A stretch of DNA of 64,000 bases from Trichostrongylus colubriformis (GCA_963978905.1 OZ022257.1:6272965-6336964), one strand, 5' to 3'; shown: positions 23,865-35,965, counted from the first letter of the stretch. The notes: generated from the sequence alone by a model not told the origin. Numbers and translations are program-made.

Positions 23865-24118
23865 GAGTACGTGGGTGTGTACCCTTACGTCAGGATGCCG
23901 CAGTGCGGCATGTCGCAAGCGAAGCAATGCGGACGAGATGAAGGCGCCATGTTATTGGGTCCCGAAGCGATTAGAAGTCAACTGCGTATCGCGCCCCTAG
24001 CATTACGTTAATCGTCCTGAGACCCAACTACCGCGACGCGCATAACTCGCACACATTGTGTCGCACGCCGGTGTCGTCTAGCGGCATCCTGATGTAAGGG
24101 GACACACCTGTGCGTACT
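23865..24118. mobile_element. MITE with GTGTGT-CCTTAC ends
   Basis: The left end GGTGTGTACCCTTACGTCAG and the right end (inverse) GGTGTGTCCCCTTACATCAG continue pairing through GATGCCGC. About 250 bp, no coding capacity. Confidence 0.75.
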
Positions 24119-24142
24119 AGTCTCATGCGGTTTCGATTTTCA

Positions 24143-24607
24143 GGCCGCGTTCATACCTTGCCTGACCGACGCTGGCACCAGCGGCGACGGCGTTAAAATT
24201 ATTTGCCTGTCGCCGACGACGGCGTCAATCCGACTACCCGTTTAGTTACGACGACCCATAATACAGTATAATGATCGTAGCAAGCAGACGAATCCGAATT
24301 TCGCTGTAGTGCCAAAAGGCCTCAGTCTACCATTTTCTACCCATTATTTTTGTATTGCAGGTTTGTTTTCGACTCGAAAGCAACTCGGAAATAATTCGGA
24401 AACAAAAGTGCTATTATGAAATAATGACCAGAAAATAGGCCTTTTGGCACTACGCCAAGATTCGAAATCGCCCTCGCCACGATCAACATACTGTATTATC
24501 GCTCGTTGTAACTTGAGCACGTTTTCCGATTAACGCCGTCTCCGCCATTCCTGCGTCGAGCATAATCATTTGACGCCGGCGTTGGTTACGCAAAGTATGA
24601 ACGCAGC
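24143..24607. mobile_element. GC-rich MITE, copy 2
   Basis: The left end has GGCCGCGTTCATACCTTGCC and the right end has CAAAGTATGAACGCAGC in inverse orientation, with paired GACGCCGGCG-type sequence. It is the same family as 6703-7107. Its inner part pairs around GTGCCAAAAGGCC and GGCCTTTTGGCAC. Confidence 0.82.
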
Positions 24608-25369
24608 TTCAAACAGCATTAATTTCGTGGTGCTCCAAAATATTTTAACATCATTTCGACACTCGGAAATTGATAATTTCAGTCACTTACTTATTGTGTT
24701 TCGTATAAGCATAAATTAGGTTTTGGGAGCTTTGTTGTGCGGTTCACGACCCATTTATTGTGCAGATGCATGCATATCGTCAGACTATATATGTGCGCAT
24801 CTGCTAATCGTGGCAAGGTTAGCGTTGACGAATATATCCGATATCGATGGTAATGGATAACGGCGAAAAAGGGTACATCTCGTATAAGATCATACTGAGC
24901 GTGATAAGTATGAATATGATGAGAGTTATTATTTTTATTATAGCTCCGAGAACTTAGTCATCATCTCAGTAAGTTTTCTGACGACGGACGGATGTTAACT
25001 TCTGAGGGCAGGCAGAGTAATCAGGCTTTTCAGGTTGATCGCTCTCAGTTAGATTTGACAGCCTTCCAATGGTTCGACAATGCAGGGAGGTCCTGCGACT
25101 GCCAGAGCTGAAAGAGCGCCTTCAGTTACTGACCTACCTATTCAGGCAGTGTGTTGACTAGCCAATCCAACAAGCCTAGATTGGAAGGTAGATGTGTATT
25201 CGTCTGTTCTGCTCGTCTTTACCCTCCATTTTAACCAAGTAGCCACGCCGTGAAGAAGACAACACTCCTTCAATAAGCCTTCTTAACATCAAAGGAAGTC
25301 AAGTGTTAATGGAATTCGAGCGAGTAATACAAAATGTCAAGTGATTAAGGAACAGTACTGATTTGGTGA
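24608..25369. other. Spacer, nothing recognised
   Basis: No open frame or repeat that I can name. Confidence 0.5.
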
Positions 25370-25530
25370 GAGACTCTGCAAGGAAAAACGGAACACTCCA
25401 GTGCACCTTCTACTAACCGTGAGCGGAGCGGTCGTATCTTAGGCTGGGTTCATACTTTGCGCCAACAAAGCGTGGCTGCGCTCACAGACAGCCAGGCAAA
25501 GTGCTATGGCGGAGGTGTAGAGAAACATTC
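25370..25530 (+). repeat. R1 fragment joined to the left half of a GC-rich MITE
   Basis: The R1 block CGGAACACTCCAGTGCACC passes into a left MITE end, GGTTCATACTTTGCGCC, at the same junction as in the copy at 32203-32350. The right half of the MITE is missing. Confidence 0.75.
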
Positions 25531-26595
25531 ATTTACGTTCTACCACTCGGGAGGTGAAAAACCGTACTCTATGTTTTTGTTGTAAGTCTTTTCGTTTGAT
25601 TAACCATCAAAACAATTGTGGTATTCTGGCTCACTCTGTAGCATCTTGTACAAGGAATTTGTTCGGCAGCATCCTATTTTGTCGTGATTTCCGTCCGACT
25701 CATCGTAGATCACAGCTGGCGGGTGCGCGGGTTCTGATCTACCGGTCGAACGTTGTGGCGGAACGACGCCTTTACAAGGCGTCTTAGTTCGTCAGTTTCT
25801 GTCCGTGTACTCTGATCTGGCCGTCAGCAGTCGTCGCCATCGTCGTCCACTCCCGCCAGCCCCTTTATTCCTATCTGCGCTGCTGTGCCGTAGTCGACTC
25901 CGTCGAGGATAACGCATATGGATATGCGGCCGAGGGACGGGTTCCTACCAGACCCCCCGTGAGATGGAAGAGCCTGGGTCGAACCACCAGTTTTTAGTTT
26001 GTTTGATGTGATCGTTTCGTATTTGCCTCATTTCATTGTTGACGCTGATCTCTTAATGTAGAACATGAACACTTAGTAACTGAAATTGGTATTATCCCAT
26101 CAAGACTTCTATCCCAGATTACTTGAGAACTAGTTGCTGCGTTCCTCGTAATAACCGGTCGTTCAGTATATCGTGGGCGGGGGGAACGCACTCTTTTCAG
26201 TATATCGTAGGGGGAACGTGCCACTCTTCATGTGGTCATAAGCGTAGGCTGTATCTCGCTACTAAGGTGAGGAAGTGCTCTTCGAGAGAACCGGAGTCTA
26301 CTGTCTCCTCCGTCGTAGAGGCAGCTAGGGCCTGCCATTGTGCCCGCGTAGGCAATGGCAAGAGCGAGCGCGGCGTAAGCCGTAGTAACCTTCACGCTGA
26401 CACTGACGCTCACCCCGCTCCGAGAGCCCCGATGCACTTGCCCTGTGAGGCGGGTGGCATTGCGGAGTGGAAGCGCCCAAGCCAACGCGACATGTTTCGA
26501 TTGGCTCATTCTAATCAACAGACTTTTGTACTTTACAAAAAGGCTGGTAAAAAGAATACACAAAACGCGAGAGGAACACGCAAAAGTGTGCTAGA
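25531..26595. other. Spacer with GC-rich patches
   Basis: Two tandem TTCAGTATATCGT blocks occur at about 26162 and 26197. The 167-codon plus-strand frame at 26123-26626 is overlapped by a long opposite-strand frame and has no recognisable domain. It could be 5' sequence of the LINE downstream, but I cannot show that. Confidence 0.35.
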
Positions 26596-26655
26596 ACCAC
26601 ATTGTCACACTCTGATCAGAGTGTGACAATGTGGTGTCCAACATAAGTGTTGGAC
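26596..26655. repeat. 40-nt perfect palindrome followed by a short hairpin
   Basis: Positions 26596-26635 form a perfect palindrome with no spacer; each arm starts ACCACATTGTCACACTCTGA. It is followed directly by an 8-bp-stem hairpin, GTCCAACA-TAAG-TGTTGGAC. Confidence 0.95.
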
Positions 26656-26899
26656 TTGTTGCAATTGCGCTGTGAAGGAAATTGTGCATGCTATGCTAGA
26701 GCGCAATACTGACCCCCTTAGAATGAGATGATTCTAGCCTCACGGGAAAAACTGGATCTACAGACTTCGGCAGCAAGCACGTCAACTAACCAAAGGCGCT
26801 GGATGTAGAGTATGGGTGGTATATAAGAGAGTTGAAAGGTGTCAATGAGATGACTCCCTCACAACTTTTAGATAACCGCCACTGAAGCGCGGTTGAACA

Positions 26900-29496
26900 G
26901 GCCTACACTGTTGCCTATTATATGCTGCAGCATAGTCAACAAAATACGCACTCTGCATTTCTTCATTAGCATGGCTTGCCCCGACAGTGTACCAATTCGT
27001 GAAACCTGGCTGGACGATAATACTATTCCGAAATATTGGGTGACTTGAACTACAACATTTTAGGTTATGATTGGAAGGGCCGAAGAGGTGGTGGAATAGC
27101 TGCTTGGTCAAGCGCGATTACAGTTACATACACTTTTATCAAATCGAAGGGTAATCATCAGACTTGACTTGCTTTGAAATCATTTCACAGCTACTTGCGC
27201 AGCCATTACGTAACCTCATTCCTCCGTTGCTGATGACAGTAAACTGATCGATGTCCTATATGATCTCTGCTCTGCACCACGCCCACTTGTGGTCGGTGAC
27301 TTTCAGCAGAATATCGAATGGACAAGAAATACAGTGAACAAGTGCAGATTCACGATCGAGAGATGCTGTCACACTCTGCAATCTCAAGCAGGGATAAAAT
27401 CCCACGAGAAACGACTCATTTTAGATCCAATCTTATCTTCTGGCACTACCATCAGTGATATTAGCACACTTCCCCCTCTTGGTAGTTCCGATCATTATGC
27501 CGTTCAGCTCGTAAAAGATATTGTGAAAACTGAACAATTTCTCTACCTGAACCCGGTTACAATCGTACTGATTACAACGAAACTCAATAAATATCTTAAC
27601 TCAATTGTCTGACACCAGTTGTTTGACGGGTATTCATATGTCTATTGAAGAACTCTAATACAAATTCTGTTCGGCTTCATTCCACTGCTTGATATTTATT
27701 CTGTTTCGTCACTGCAGAAATAAAGTGGCACAATATCCACTGCATATCAGACACCTTATTGAACAGAGGTTAAGACTTTTCCGTAAATAAAAAGTTCGCC
27801 GAACAATACACTCCATAGGAAAGACTGTTCTGACGTTGATCACCATACTAAAAGGATTGCGAAGGTCATATGATAAGGCGTAATGAATTCATAATCTATG
27901 GATATCACAGAAAAAGGTTTCACGCTACTTCTAAGCCCCTATCGATTGTTTCTGAAGACAATATTTTGAGCACAGATTTTCATAAGGCGAGAGGACTTGG
28001 ACAATACTTCGCAAGCGTATATACCGATTGTTATCATTGTCTTAATATCGAAGTACAAGTTCATCATAATGGTAGCGATGAATCAGATACTTTTTCTGAT
28101 TCATCATTTAACCCTATAAAACTCTAAAAGTGATGAAAAAAGTCTGAAGATAATATCATCTGTTATGGAAAAAGTCTGAAGATAATATCATCTGTTACTT
28201 ATGATGGCATTCTCCAGATGTATACGTAAATGCTGACGTAACCGTCTTCGGCAGCCCATTACTTTCATACTTAATGCTTCGCTTTTCTTTAGTGAATTAC
28301 CTAACATTTGAAAAGAGGCACTTGTCACGGTTTCTCAGTTCAGATCCATTAGCATTTGTCCCGTAGCGGTACTATCCTTGAAATTAATATTCGTGAGAAG
28401 TTGACTGCATGGCTTATAAGAAGAGGACTCGTGCCGTCCCAGCAATACGCCTTTATGCCTGGTGTATCAACCACCACACTCCTATGTGACTCTTTACATG
28501 ATTAGCTGACTGTTCTTTATAGCGAAATATCAGTAAACGTTATTACTTTTGCCTGACTAAAGCCTTTAATAAGGTGTGCCATCACAAACTTGTGAAGAAG
28601 TTGAAATTGCTCGGTATCGAGAGACGCTTTTAGTTTGTTTAGAATCGTATTTGAAAGAGAGACATATATCGTCAGGATTGGAAGCTGGCTTGGGAGCTAC
28701 TCTGATCGACATTCTTGTACAAGTGATGTACTGCAGGGTGGGGCACTTTCGCCGTTACTTTCCCTGATGTTTAATGCTGATCTGCCGACAATTCTCGAGC
28801 TTAACTACTATGAAGCCAAAATGTTTGCAGACGGCATCAGTCTCTACTGCGCCTACGACAGTCTATGGCACATAAAATTCTAAGTTGTGCTATCGAAATG
28901 ATGGATCTGTCCATGATGATCCAAATGATGAATGGGATCTCCCTATTAATTTGTCAATACACTTACACCTAGCACCATGCCATGCAGTACCTTATCAAAT
29001 TAGAGGTACCTCAATGAGAAATGAAAATCCGGTGAAAGACCTTGGAATTTTTATTGATAAAACATTGTCCTTCAGCGAGCATATCTCATCACTCCCCAAA
29101 GCACTCTGTTTTCTTTTTCTCGTCTAGGAATGTTCAGAGTAACGATTCTACACTTAGTAGAACTTTATATGATTATATTTATCCCATTCTAGAGTATGGC
29201 TCCATGGTGTGGAGCCCTCACGCGAAAAATGACGATGTTTGGAGGAAAATCAAAAATTTTTCGACGAAGATGTTCTTTTATAGATCATTTCCCACTCCAA
29301 ACTACCCTCGTGAACTTCTACCGTACAAAGACGGTCTCATCATATTGAACATGAAAAGTTCGAATTACAGAAGTATACACAGCGACCTCGTTTTCTCTTT
29401 TCAAATCATGAAAGGGGAAGTTAGATTGCGAGCTACTAAATGCTGGATATTTCGGCCCTACAGAAGGATTGAGAACGGGTACATCATTCGGTAAAA
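26900..29496 (+). pseudogene. Degenerate CR1/jockey-like LINE
   Basis: Reading across several frameshifts and stops on the plus strand, fragments follow the order of a non-LTR retrotransposon ORF. Endonuclease pieces come first: SIVNKI, PDSVPIRETWLDDN, LGYDWKGRRGGGIAAW, then VVGDFQQN and LGSSDHYAV up to about 27500. Reverse transcriptase follows: LQGGALSPLLSLMFNADLP and FADGISLYC near 28735-28855. The C-terminal part has YPILEYGSMVWSPH at about 29180-29225. The catalytic box reads FADG rather than FADD, and there are internal stops, so it cannot be active. The assignment to CR1/jockey rather than another LINE clade is by motif style only. Confidence 0.8.
28136..28198. repeat. Short tandem duplication inside the LINE
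   Basis: AAAAAGTCTGAAGATAATAT and the following CATCTGTTA occur twice in a row, about 31 bp apart. Confidence 0.85.
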
Positions 29497-30140
29497 GGAG
29501 CTGCGTAAATGCAGATCAGTTCAATTTTCAACTCTTTCTTTCTCCGAACTGCCTGATGGCTGCGTTTACTGCCACATAACTTGCTTATGTGCAGGAATTC
29601 GGCTCAGTTTCGGTTACAGCTTCAAAAACTTGACATCTGCAAAGTTTTAAAAATACGAGATGTACATTAACCAATGCAGCATTTTATATCAATAGCGGAA
29701 TGACTGTACTGTATGATATACTGTATGATATAATACTGTATGAATACATTAGTTGATTACAATTGATTCAGCGATCGATGGAGTGACAACCCCAAGTAAC
29801 ATCGGTTTCAGTAGTGTATCGTCGCCAAAAAAGATGGTTGATGGATAAGGATCTGGCGAGATTACTGTCAAAAGCCGACTATATTTCAGTGCCGACTATA
29901 TTTTCAATGCCGAATGTACCTTTGTCTTTGTCTCTTGATCTTTTTGTCTCTATGATATGGTATAACCTTCAACTAAGTGTACAAATATAAGAGCACAGAA
30001 GCATCTCTCTTAATACTGTATCCCTTTAAGTGAATGCAACAGGTCCATCTCCTCTCTAGCTTTCTCAGCCTCAAATTCTATGCGAAAGGCTTTATTGGAT
30101 TAGAAGACGTTTCTGAAAAACCTATCTTGTGAGCTTACGA
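29497..30140. other. Spacer after the LINE
   Basis: Contains a short ACTGTATGATATA duplication near 29709-29733. Otherwise unassigned; it may include the LINE 3' untranslated region. Confidence 0.45.
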
Positions 30141-30446
30141 GGGAAGGACCCGGAAGTGGCCATTCGGAATGGGATACATATGGTCCGACATACTTTCGGA
30201 GGCTGATCTCGAACCTGCATTTCAAATTTGCAGAACGATTTTCTGAGCGCAGTTAAGGATTTTTTTCATGGTAAGTTTGGAAGCCCGTAGCACGCGAGCC
30301 ACACGTTCTCGCGCAAGGCCAGTGCGATTTTCGTGTTCGGGAGACCAAACTACCTCGTGATTGGTCATGTTTTCAGCCAATTCGAGAATATGATAAGTTC
30401 TGGAAAATTTTTTGGCCTTCCGAGAATTCAACCAAATTTGGTGAAA

Positions 30447-30689
30447 CCAGTTGGGCCGGCGCAGACTACTGCGCGCGTCACACATGGAAGCATGCTAATT
30501 GCGCTTGATCGTATCATTGGATCAGTATCGTCATTGAAACGGTCGCAGAAACAGGGAATTCGCAAAAACGGAAGGAGAAAACAAAATCCCTCTCGTCGAT
30601 CTTGTCCTTCCACATCAACCAGTATCAATCAAGCTCATTTTGCATGCTTCCATGTGTGATGCGCCAGTAATGTGCGCCAGCCCAACTGG
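30447..30689. mobile_element. 243-bp MITE with CCAGTTGGGC ends
   Basis: Inverted ends CCAGTTGGGCCGGCGCA and CCAGTTGGGCTGGCGCA pair for about 60 bp through CACACATGGAAGCATGC. Nested in the composite element. A fragment of the same family is at 8736. Confidence 0.88.
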
Positions 30690-30720
30690 TATGTAAAATT
30701 CAGGAATCCGTCTTTGCTGC

Positions 30721-31135
30721 GACGCGAGATATCAATTTCCCGCCATTCGCCTTTCGAGGCCCTTGTCAGCCCTTATCAGTTGCTATCACTTCCGTTCCAT
30801 CACCACTGATGTCCCCTTACCACCCCCCCCCCATATCACTTTATTGCGACGCGAGATATCAATTTCCCGCCCGCCATTCGCCTTTCGAGGCCCTTGTCAG
30901 CCCTTATCAGTTGCTATCACTTCCGTTCCATCACCACTGATGTCCCCTTACCACCCCCCCCCCCATATCACTTTATTGCGACGCGAGATATCAATTTCCC
31001 GCCCGCCATTCGCCTTTCGAGGCCCTTGTCAGCCCTTATCAGCTGCTATCACTTCCGTTCCATCACCACTGATGCCCTCTTACCACCCCCTATATCACTT
31101 CAAAAATTCAGAGTCCCAGCTTTGCTGCGAGGCGT
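30721..31135. repeat. Tandem array, about 127-132-bp unit with poly-C
   Basis: GACGCGAGATATCAATTTCC recurs at 30721, 30848 and 30980, with a diverged fourth start at 31127. Each unit ends in a C run before ATATCACTT. The open frames at 30763-31142 are produced by this array and are not genes. Confidence 0.92.
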
Positions 31136-31512
31136 GATATGAATTTTCGGTCAAACACACACACGCACCAACAGACACACTTAGCGATTATACAAAGAAG
31201 GATTCTAGGCCTACCCAATAGGCCTCGAACAAGCTAGAGCAAGGTCCCATAGGCTAGTTTGGTACCCCAAACCCCCCCCCCCCCTCCTCCTGGTTTTGCG
31301 CGAGAACCTCTGGCTCGCGTGCTATGGGCTTCCAAACCTACCATAAATAGCATTGTTCTTCAAAAAAAAAACCTCCATAAACCCCATAACTCCGCTCAGA
31401 GAATCGTTCTGCAAATTTGGATTTGGAATGCAGGTTAGAGATCAGCTCCCGTAAATACGTCGGACCATATAAAGCCCTTTCCGAATGGCCACTTCGACCT
31501 CGGGTCCCTCCC

Positions 31513-32179
31513 TTATTAGTTTATTAGTGGTAAATGGCTACATTAAGGTCACTGCTTAAGTCAGCATTGAATACGGTAAACGAGTGAATGTGAATGTGAA
31601 TCTACTCAGCTTGACTAATTGTGATTACCTTCTGCGAGCACTTGGCTTGCCGATTCCACGTGGGTGGCCTTAGTTCCTATGACCCCTTATGTGGCAAAGG
31701 GCAGCCGGCTGATGGGTGTGTCTGCGTAAGGGCTCGCATTACTGCCTTACATAGTTATCAACGCCTTCGCTTACAACATATTTTGCAGCTGTAAAGATTC
31801 CGTAATAGTTTTTTTGAGACCTATGTAAACCATTTATAATTCCAATCAACCTCCTCAACCGCCTCTCACATGATGCTATTTCCTATGGCATTTGCGCGGA
31901 TAGTGCAAGACTTTGTTCTGTATTGTCGTTCCTAGTCAAATCAAGGACAATGGCTGTTAACATGCATGGTTACGTAGGTGTGCTGCGCAAGTGCGATATG
32001 AGTGCGATTTATGGCTATGCTGTTTAAATTGATTGATAGGTATAATAGTGCGGGCCTAGTCAGCTCCTTTACGTTCTATTGGCTCCTATTCTTAAGTTGA
32101 ATTGTTCCGTTCTTGGTGTCTTGTATATTTAGATGGCATGTCACATAGCTGACGTAATAAATAAATAAATAAATACTGG
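31513..32179 (+). repeat. Probable retroelement 3' end with AAAT tail
   Basis: Non-coding sequence ending in an AAAT microsatellite at about 32154-32175, as is common for LINE or SINE 3' tails. No domain was identified. Confidence 0.35.
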
Positions 32180-32607
32180 AATCCAGTTGGCAACTTTCAG
32201 TTTAAAAAGGAACATTCCAGTGCACCCTCTACTAACCGTGAGCGGAGCAGACATAGGTTGCGTTCATACTTTGTGCCAACAAGGCGTGGCTGCGTTAACA
32301 GACAGCCACGAAAAGTAGGGTCATTGATGGGGAAGGTGTAGGGAAACACAGGCAACAAGACAGGATGGCAAAGACGAAGAGGCAGAGACACACAACCACG
32401 CCCTGCCGCTGGCACTGCAAAGTATGAACGCAGCCTTAACAAGGTTCATGTGTGCTCCTTATTCTTTCACATGCCCTACCCATCTCAAATTTGTCCCCAT
32501 CTTCACAGGTTTTCATGTTATGTTTAATTTCGTAGCAGACAGAGGAAGGAACGACGGACGGAGGTAAGAACAGATAGACAAAGCGTTTTATATATAGTAG
32601 GGATTCA
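32180..32607 (+). repeat. Interspersed repeat R1, copy 3, carrying a MITE
   Basis: R1 sequence starts with the AACATTCCAGTGCACCC block, is interrupted by the MITE at 32255-32437, resumes with TGTGCTCCTTATTC and ends GTTTTATATATAGTAGGGAT. Confidence 0.82.
32255..32437. mobile_element. GC-rich MITE, copy 3 (183 bp)
   Basis: Ends TTGCGTTCATACTTTGTGCC and, inverted, GCAAAGTATGAACGCAGCC, with pairing through GCGTGGCTGCG and its inverse. Short version of the family seen at 6703 and 24143. Confidence 0.85.
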
Positions 32608-32630
32608 GGCTTCTGAAATTCTGGATGACT

Positions 32631-32668
32631 AAGGTGGATAGTATCCGTTTCTGGATACTATCCACCTT
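32631..32668. repeat. Perfect hairpin, 16-bp stem and 6-nt loop
   Basis: AAGGTGGATAGTATCC, loop GTTTCT, then the exact inverse GGATACTATCCACCTT. It is located 24 nt after the end of R1 copy 3. Confidence 0.95.
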
Positions 32669-33472
32669 TTCCACCCTAATAGGACCCCTCTGAAGTCTTC
32701 TCAAATCTGCTCAATCGTGATTAACATGAAGGTGATTAGTATAATTGTCAGTAGCTTGATGATTTATAATTGTCAGTAACTTGATGATTCACATCGTAAT
32801 CGCTATCTCTTAACAAAACCCCTACTCAACGTGACTCGTCCTTAGACTCCAAAACAACAGAGCAGGGTCAACAGCTGCCCCGTCCGAGACCGAACCTTTT
32901 GCCAATAACTTACCATACTCATAACAACTTTTGCATCGCGGGCTGCGGCGACAATGAGTTGCTATCGATAATCTAAACACCAAAGTCGATATTCCAGAAA
33001 CTGTTTATTCTGAAGAAAAAATTTGCTGACCCATTATTCCGGTTTAAATTCAATCTCATATGCAGTTTCTGAATGTTGGGCAGCGATAGAGAAGTGTACC
33101 TCTGACAACCTCAACACAAGGTCGGACAACGCTGTCTGAAAAATAAGCAATTCATAAAAGCTGCTATTCCTTTGTTTTAATCGTTATTTAATGTATCACT
33201 CACTCTGAATCTGACCTCGCCTATGGACTATGCAACTATTCATAAAGTTGTCATATCAGTTGTAATTTCAGCTACAAGTACAACCATTGAGCTATGTACA
33301 CAAATTAACAAATAGAACTGTTATTAACACAGCTTATCGATTATGGGTGATCTGAATGTATCCAAACAAACTCATGGCATCCTCTCACTTTGTCCTGGTT
33401 TTCTTTGTTAAATTTTTAAATACCCGGGATATGTCGATAAATTGAGTTAGGTGCTCATAAACATCCTTTATA
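32669..33472. other. Spacer, nothing recognised
   Basis: A small direct repeat ATAATTGTCAGTA-CTTGATGATT occurs near 32742 and 32768. No gene is seen. Confidence 0.5.
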
Positions 33473-34151
33473 TTAGGTAGTCTAAAAAGTCTTTTCGTAT
33501 TTTTAAATACCGCTTTTTCCCTCAAAACTGCTTCCCACAAAATTTCTTCTGTACATATATATGTAGTACAAGTCCACACGCATCTATAGGTATTGTTGTC
33601 CTCCATCTCCCGGATAACCCTTTTCGGCAAAATAAAAATATCAAAAGTCACTTCATTTTCAATTCCAATTTTTTTTCTTTGAATGGCTTTAGACAGGGAA
33701 AGAAAAAGGTGATAATCCGATGGAGCAAGATCAGGGCTATAAGGCAGCAATTTTTATCCAAGCTCGAAAATTTTTTAAAAGAAAAAATTCAAAAATTTTT
33801 TTACCATTAGTGAAAAAATGACTCGCCAAAAAATTCTCGAGCTTGGATAATAATTGCTGCCCCATCCACCTTATAGCCCTCATCTTGCTCCATCGGATTA
33901 TCACCTTTTCCTTTCCCTGTCTAACGCCATTCAAAGAAAAATTTTTTTTATAATTTTTGTATTGAAAATGAGGTTGACCGTTGATATGTTTATTTTGCCG
34001 AAAAGGGTTATCCGGGAAATGGAAGACAACAATACCTATAGATGCGTGTGGACTTGTACTATATGTGTATGTACAGAAGAGATTGCTGGAAAGCAGTTTG
34101 GAGGGAGAAAGCGGTATTTGAAAATACGAAAAAAGTTTTTAGACTACCCAA
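33473..34151. mobile_element. Palindromic mariner derivative (two 3' halves head to head)
   Basis: A 679-bp element with ends TTAGGTAGTCTAAAAAG and, inverted, TTGGGTAGTCTAAAAAC, flanked by TA. The left arm on the minus strand and the right arm on the plus strand each encode the C-terminal part of a mariner transposase, with YSPDLAPSDYHLF (left) and HPPYSPHLAPSDYHLF (right) followed by a shared block IREMEDNNTYRCVW. The N-terminal and first catalytic parts are absent. Both arms point outwards from a centre at about 33800-33840. Confidence 0.88.
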
Positions 34152-35965
34152 TATAAACTTTGTTCCCGCTATTTCCTTCGTAATCGCACTTTCTATTTGA
34201 GATGCTCTTATTATTGAAATTTAGAACAATATAGGAAAAAATCTGACTTGTGGGATAATTTAGTCACTTATACCTGCGCTCATCGTTCATAAAAAATCAG
34301 GTCAAGCATTGGTAACGGAAATATTCAGATGTATGAGTATGACTCCCTATTTACCATCACTGATGGATGACTGATGTTGATATTCTAAATGGTGTACTAC
34401 ACAAATCTCCAAGAAATGTCACCGATTACTGGTATTACTAGTTATTACAAAATATGATTATGGAATAGCTCTACTGATGACCTCTCGAGGAAATACCTGA
34501 TTGCCTTCAAACCAGTGGGAAGTAGATCGCTCTTACCCCACATTTCCATGTGGAATGCTCTTTTCTAATACGAATTCCCTTTTCTGTGGTTCAAATGTAC
34601 CCCCTCCCTTGAGGATTCCCTAACCCATAAGTGACCATGAACTAAATCTCGTCTAGATCAGATAAGCTTTGCAGAATCCATTCTATACTGGTAGGGCGAG
34701 TCTATGATTCTCGCATAAAAATGATACCGATTAGAGTATGATGTAATCCACACGATCATACGCATTAATAAATTTGGTATCATGCGGGGTACAATAAAAA
34801 GGGAACATCGTAATTGTAAGAATGATATTTTTACATTAGAGGGGCGGAGCGTCCAATCTCTTTCTTCACTAAGGCTCAGGCAAACATACACGCTTGAGTG
34901 CGCAGATTGACCTTTCAAAGAGCCCCTAGAGATGTTCAGAAGAGCAACCTTTTTATGAGATGCCCTTCTCATTGCGATAGCACCTTTTGCTGCTCGTAAA
35001 AGTCGGCTGCCAACACAGACCAGATGACCTCAGTAGCCTCACCTCACCCCCTCAATCACCGGAGAGGGGCCAGTTACGGTTGCACACGACTTATCGCGAA
35101 CCGTGGAACTTGAAAGGGCTTGGAAGGATTACAGGAAACGGGAAGCACCTCTTCTGAAAAAGAATCTTTTCTGAGGGAGTCAGACCATCGCTAATGTTCG
35201 TTTATCAGGCATCCAGCACACAGCTGGTTACGGCTTTGGTCCCAGCCGTCATCGTATCACAAAATCCATTTTCCATTCTCGAATCGTTTTCGATGGGTAT
35301 ATGGGTTAGCTATGGAAAGTAGGATATACGTGTTGTGGTTATGGTGCTCTTCAGCAGATATAATTTAGTCAGATAGTAGCTATAATAGCAGATATAATAG
35401 CTAATCTGAAGAAATGTCTAAATTCTAGACATTCTATGGGCTCGCTTTCAGTAACCCTACTCCCTTGAGCTGTTTTCTGCTCTATATATTAGGCCTCCTC
35501 CATATTATAAGGTGTTGCCAACAGCTGGGCGTGGCTTCGTCCACAAGGAACGAAGCAGAGTGGTGCGGGCGGAGGCGCATGACGACTGCCATCGTCACTG
35601 TAGAGAATGAAGGAGGCATAGGTGGCTTCTTGTTCAAGTTACTTTCACTTCTTTCCATTTTTTCTTTCTTTTCCAGTTATTGATACAGTATGCTTTCATA
35701 GCAAAGAGTGCACTTCCTAGTTAGCATTTTCCGCCCGTTATTGATCTTGTTTTACTAACGTTTTATGTTGAGGGAAAGAGAGCGAGGATAATGAATATTA
35801 TATATGGACGTTGGTAACCATTGACTAGGAACGCCGGGTATTCCTACTCAACATTTCGAGAAAATTAGGGATACGCAAAATTAATGGCTGTTCATGTGAC
35901 GGAGGATGGAATTGGAACAGTTGTTAGAAGCGGAATAGCTGGCCTCACGTCATTTAATTACTGAA
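34152..35965. other. Spacer without supported genes
   Basis: Open frames at 34658-34972 and 35465-35683 have no known signatures. A GC-rich stretch at about 35515-35580 resembles a broken left half of the GC-rich MITE family. Confidence 0.4.

Larger units (their letters stand above)
30141..31512. mobile_element. Composite element with ~200-bp inverted termini
   Basis: The left end (GGGAAGGACCCGGAAGTGGC) recurs inverted at 31470-31512 (ending CGGGTCCCTCCCTT), and pairing continues inwards past GGCTCGCGTGCTA-type sequence for about 200 bp on each side. The interior carries a separate MITE (30447-30689) and a tandem array (30721-31135). No transposase is seen. Confidence 0.75.

Noticed and set aside
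26842..27111. Minus-strand open frame of 89 codons
   Set aside because: It is antisense to the endonuclease part of the LINE, which is recognisable on the plus strand.
30763..31142. Proline-rich open frames of 124 and 82 codons
   Set aside because: They are generated by the 127-132-bp tandem array and repeat the same peptide.
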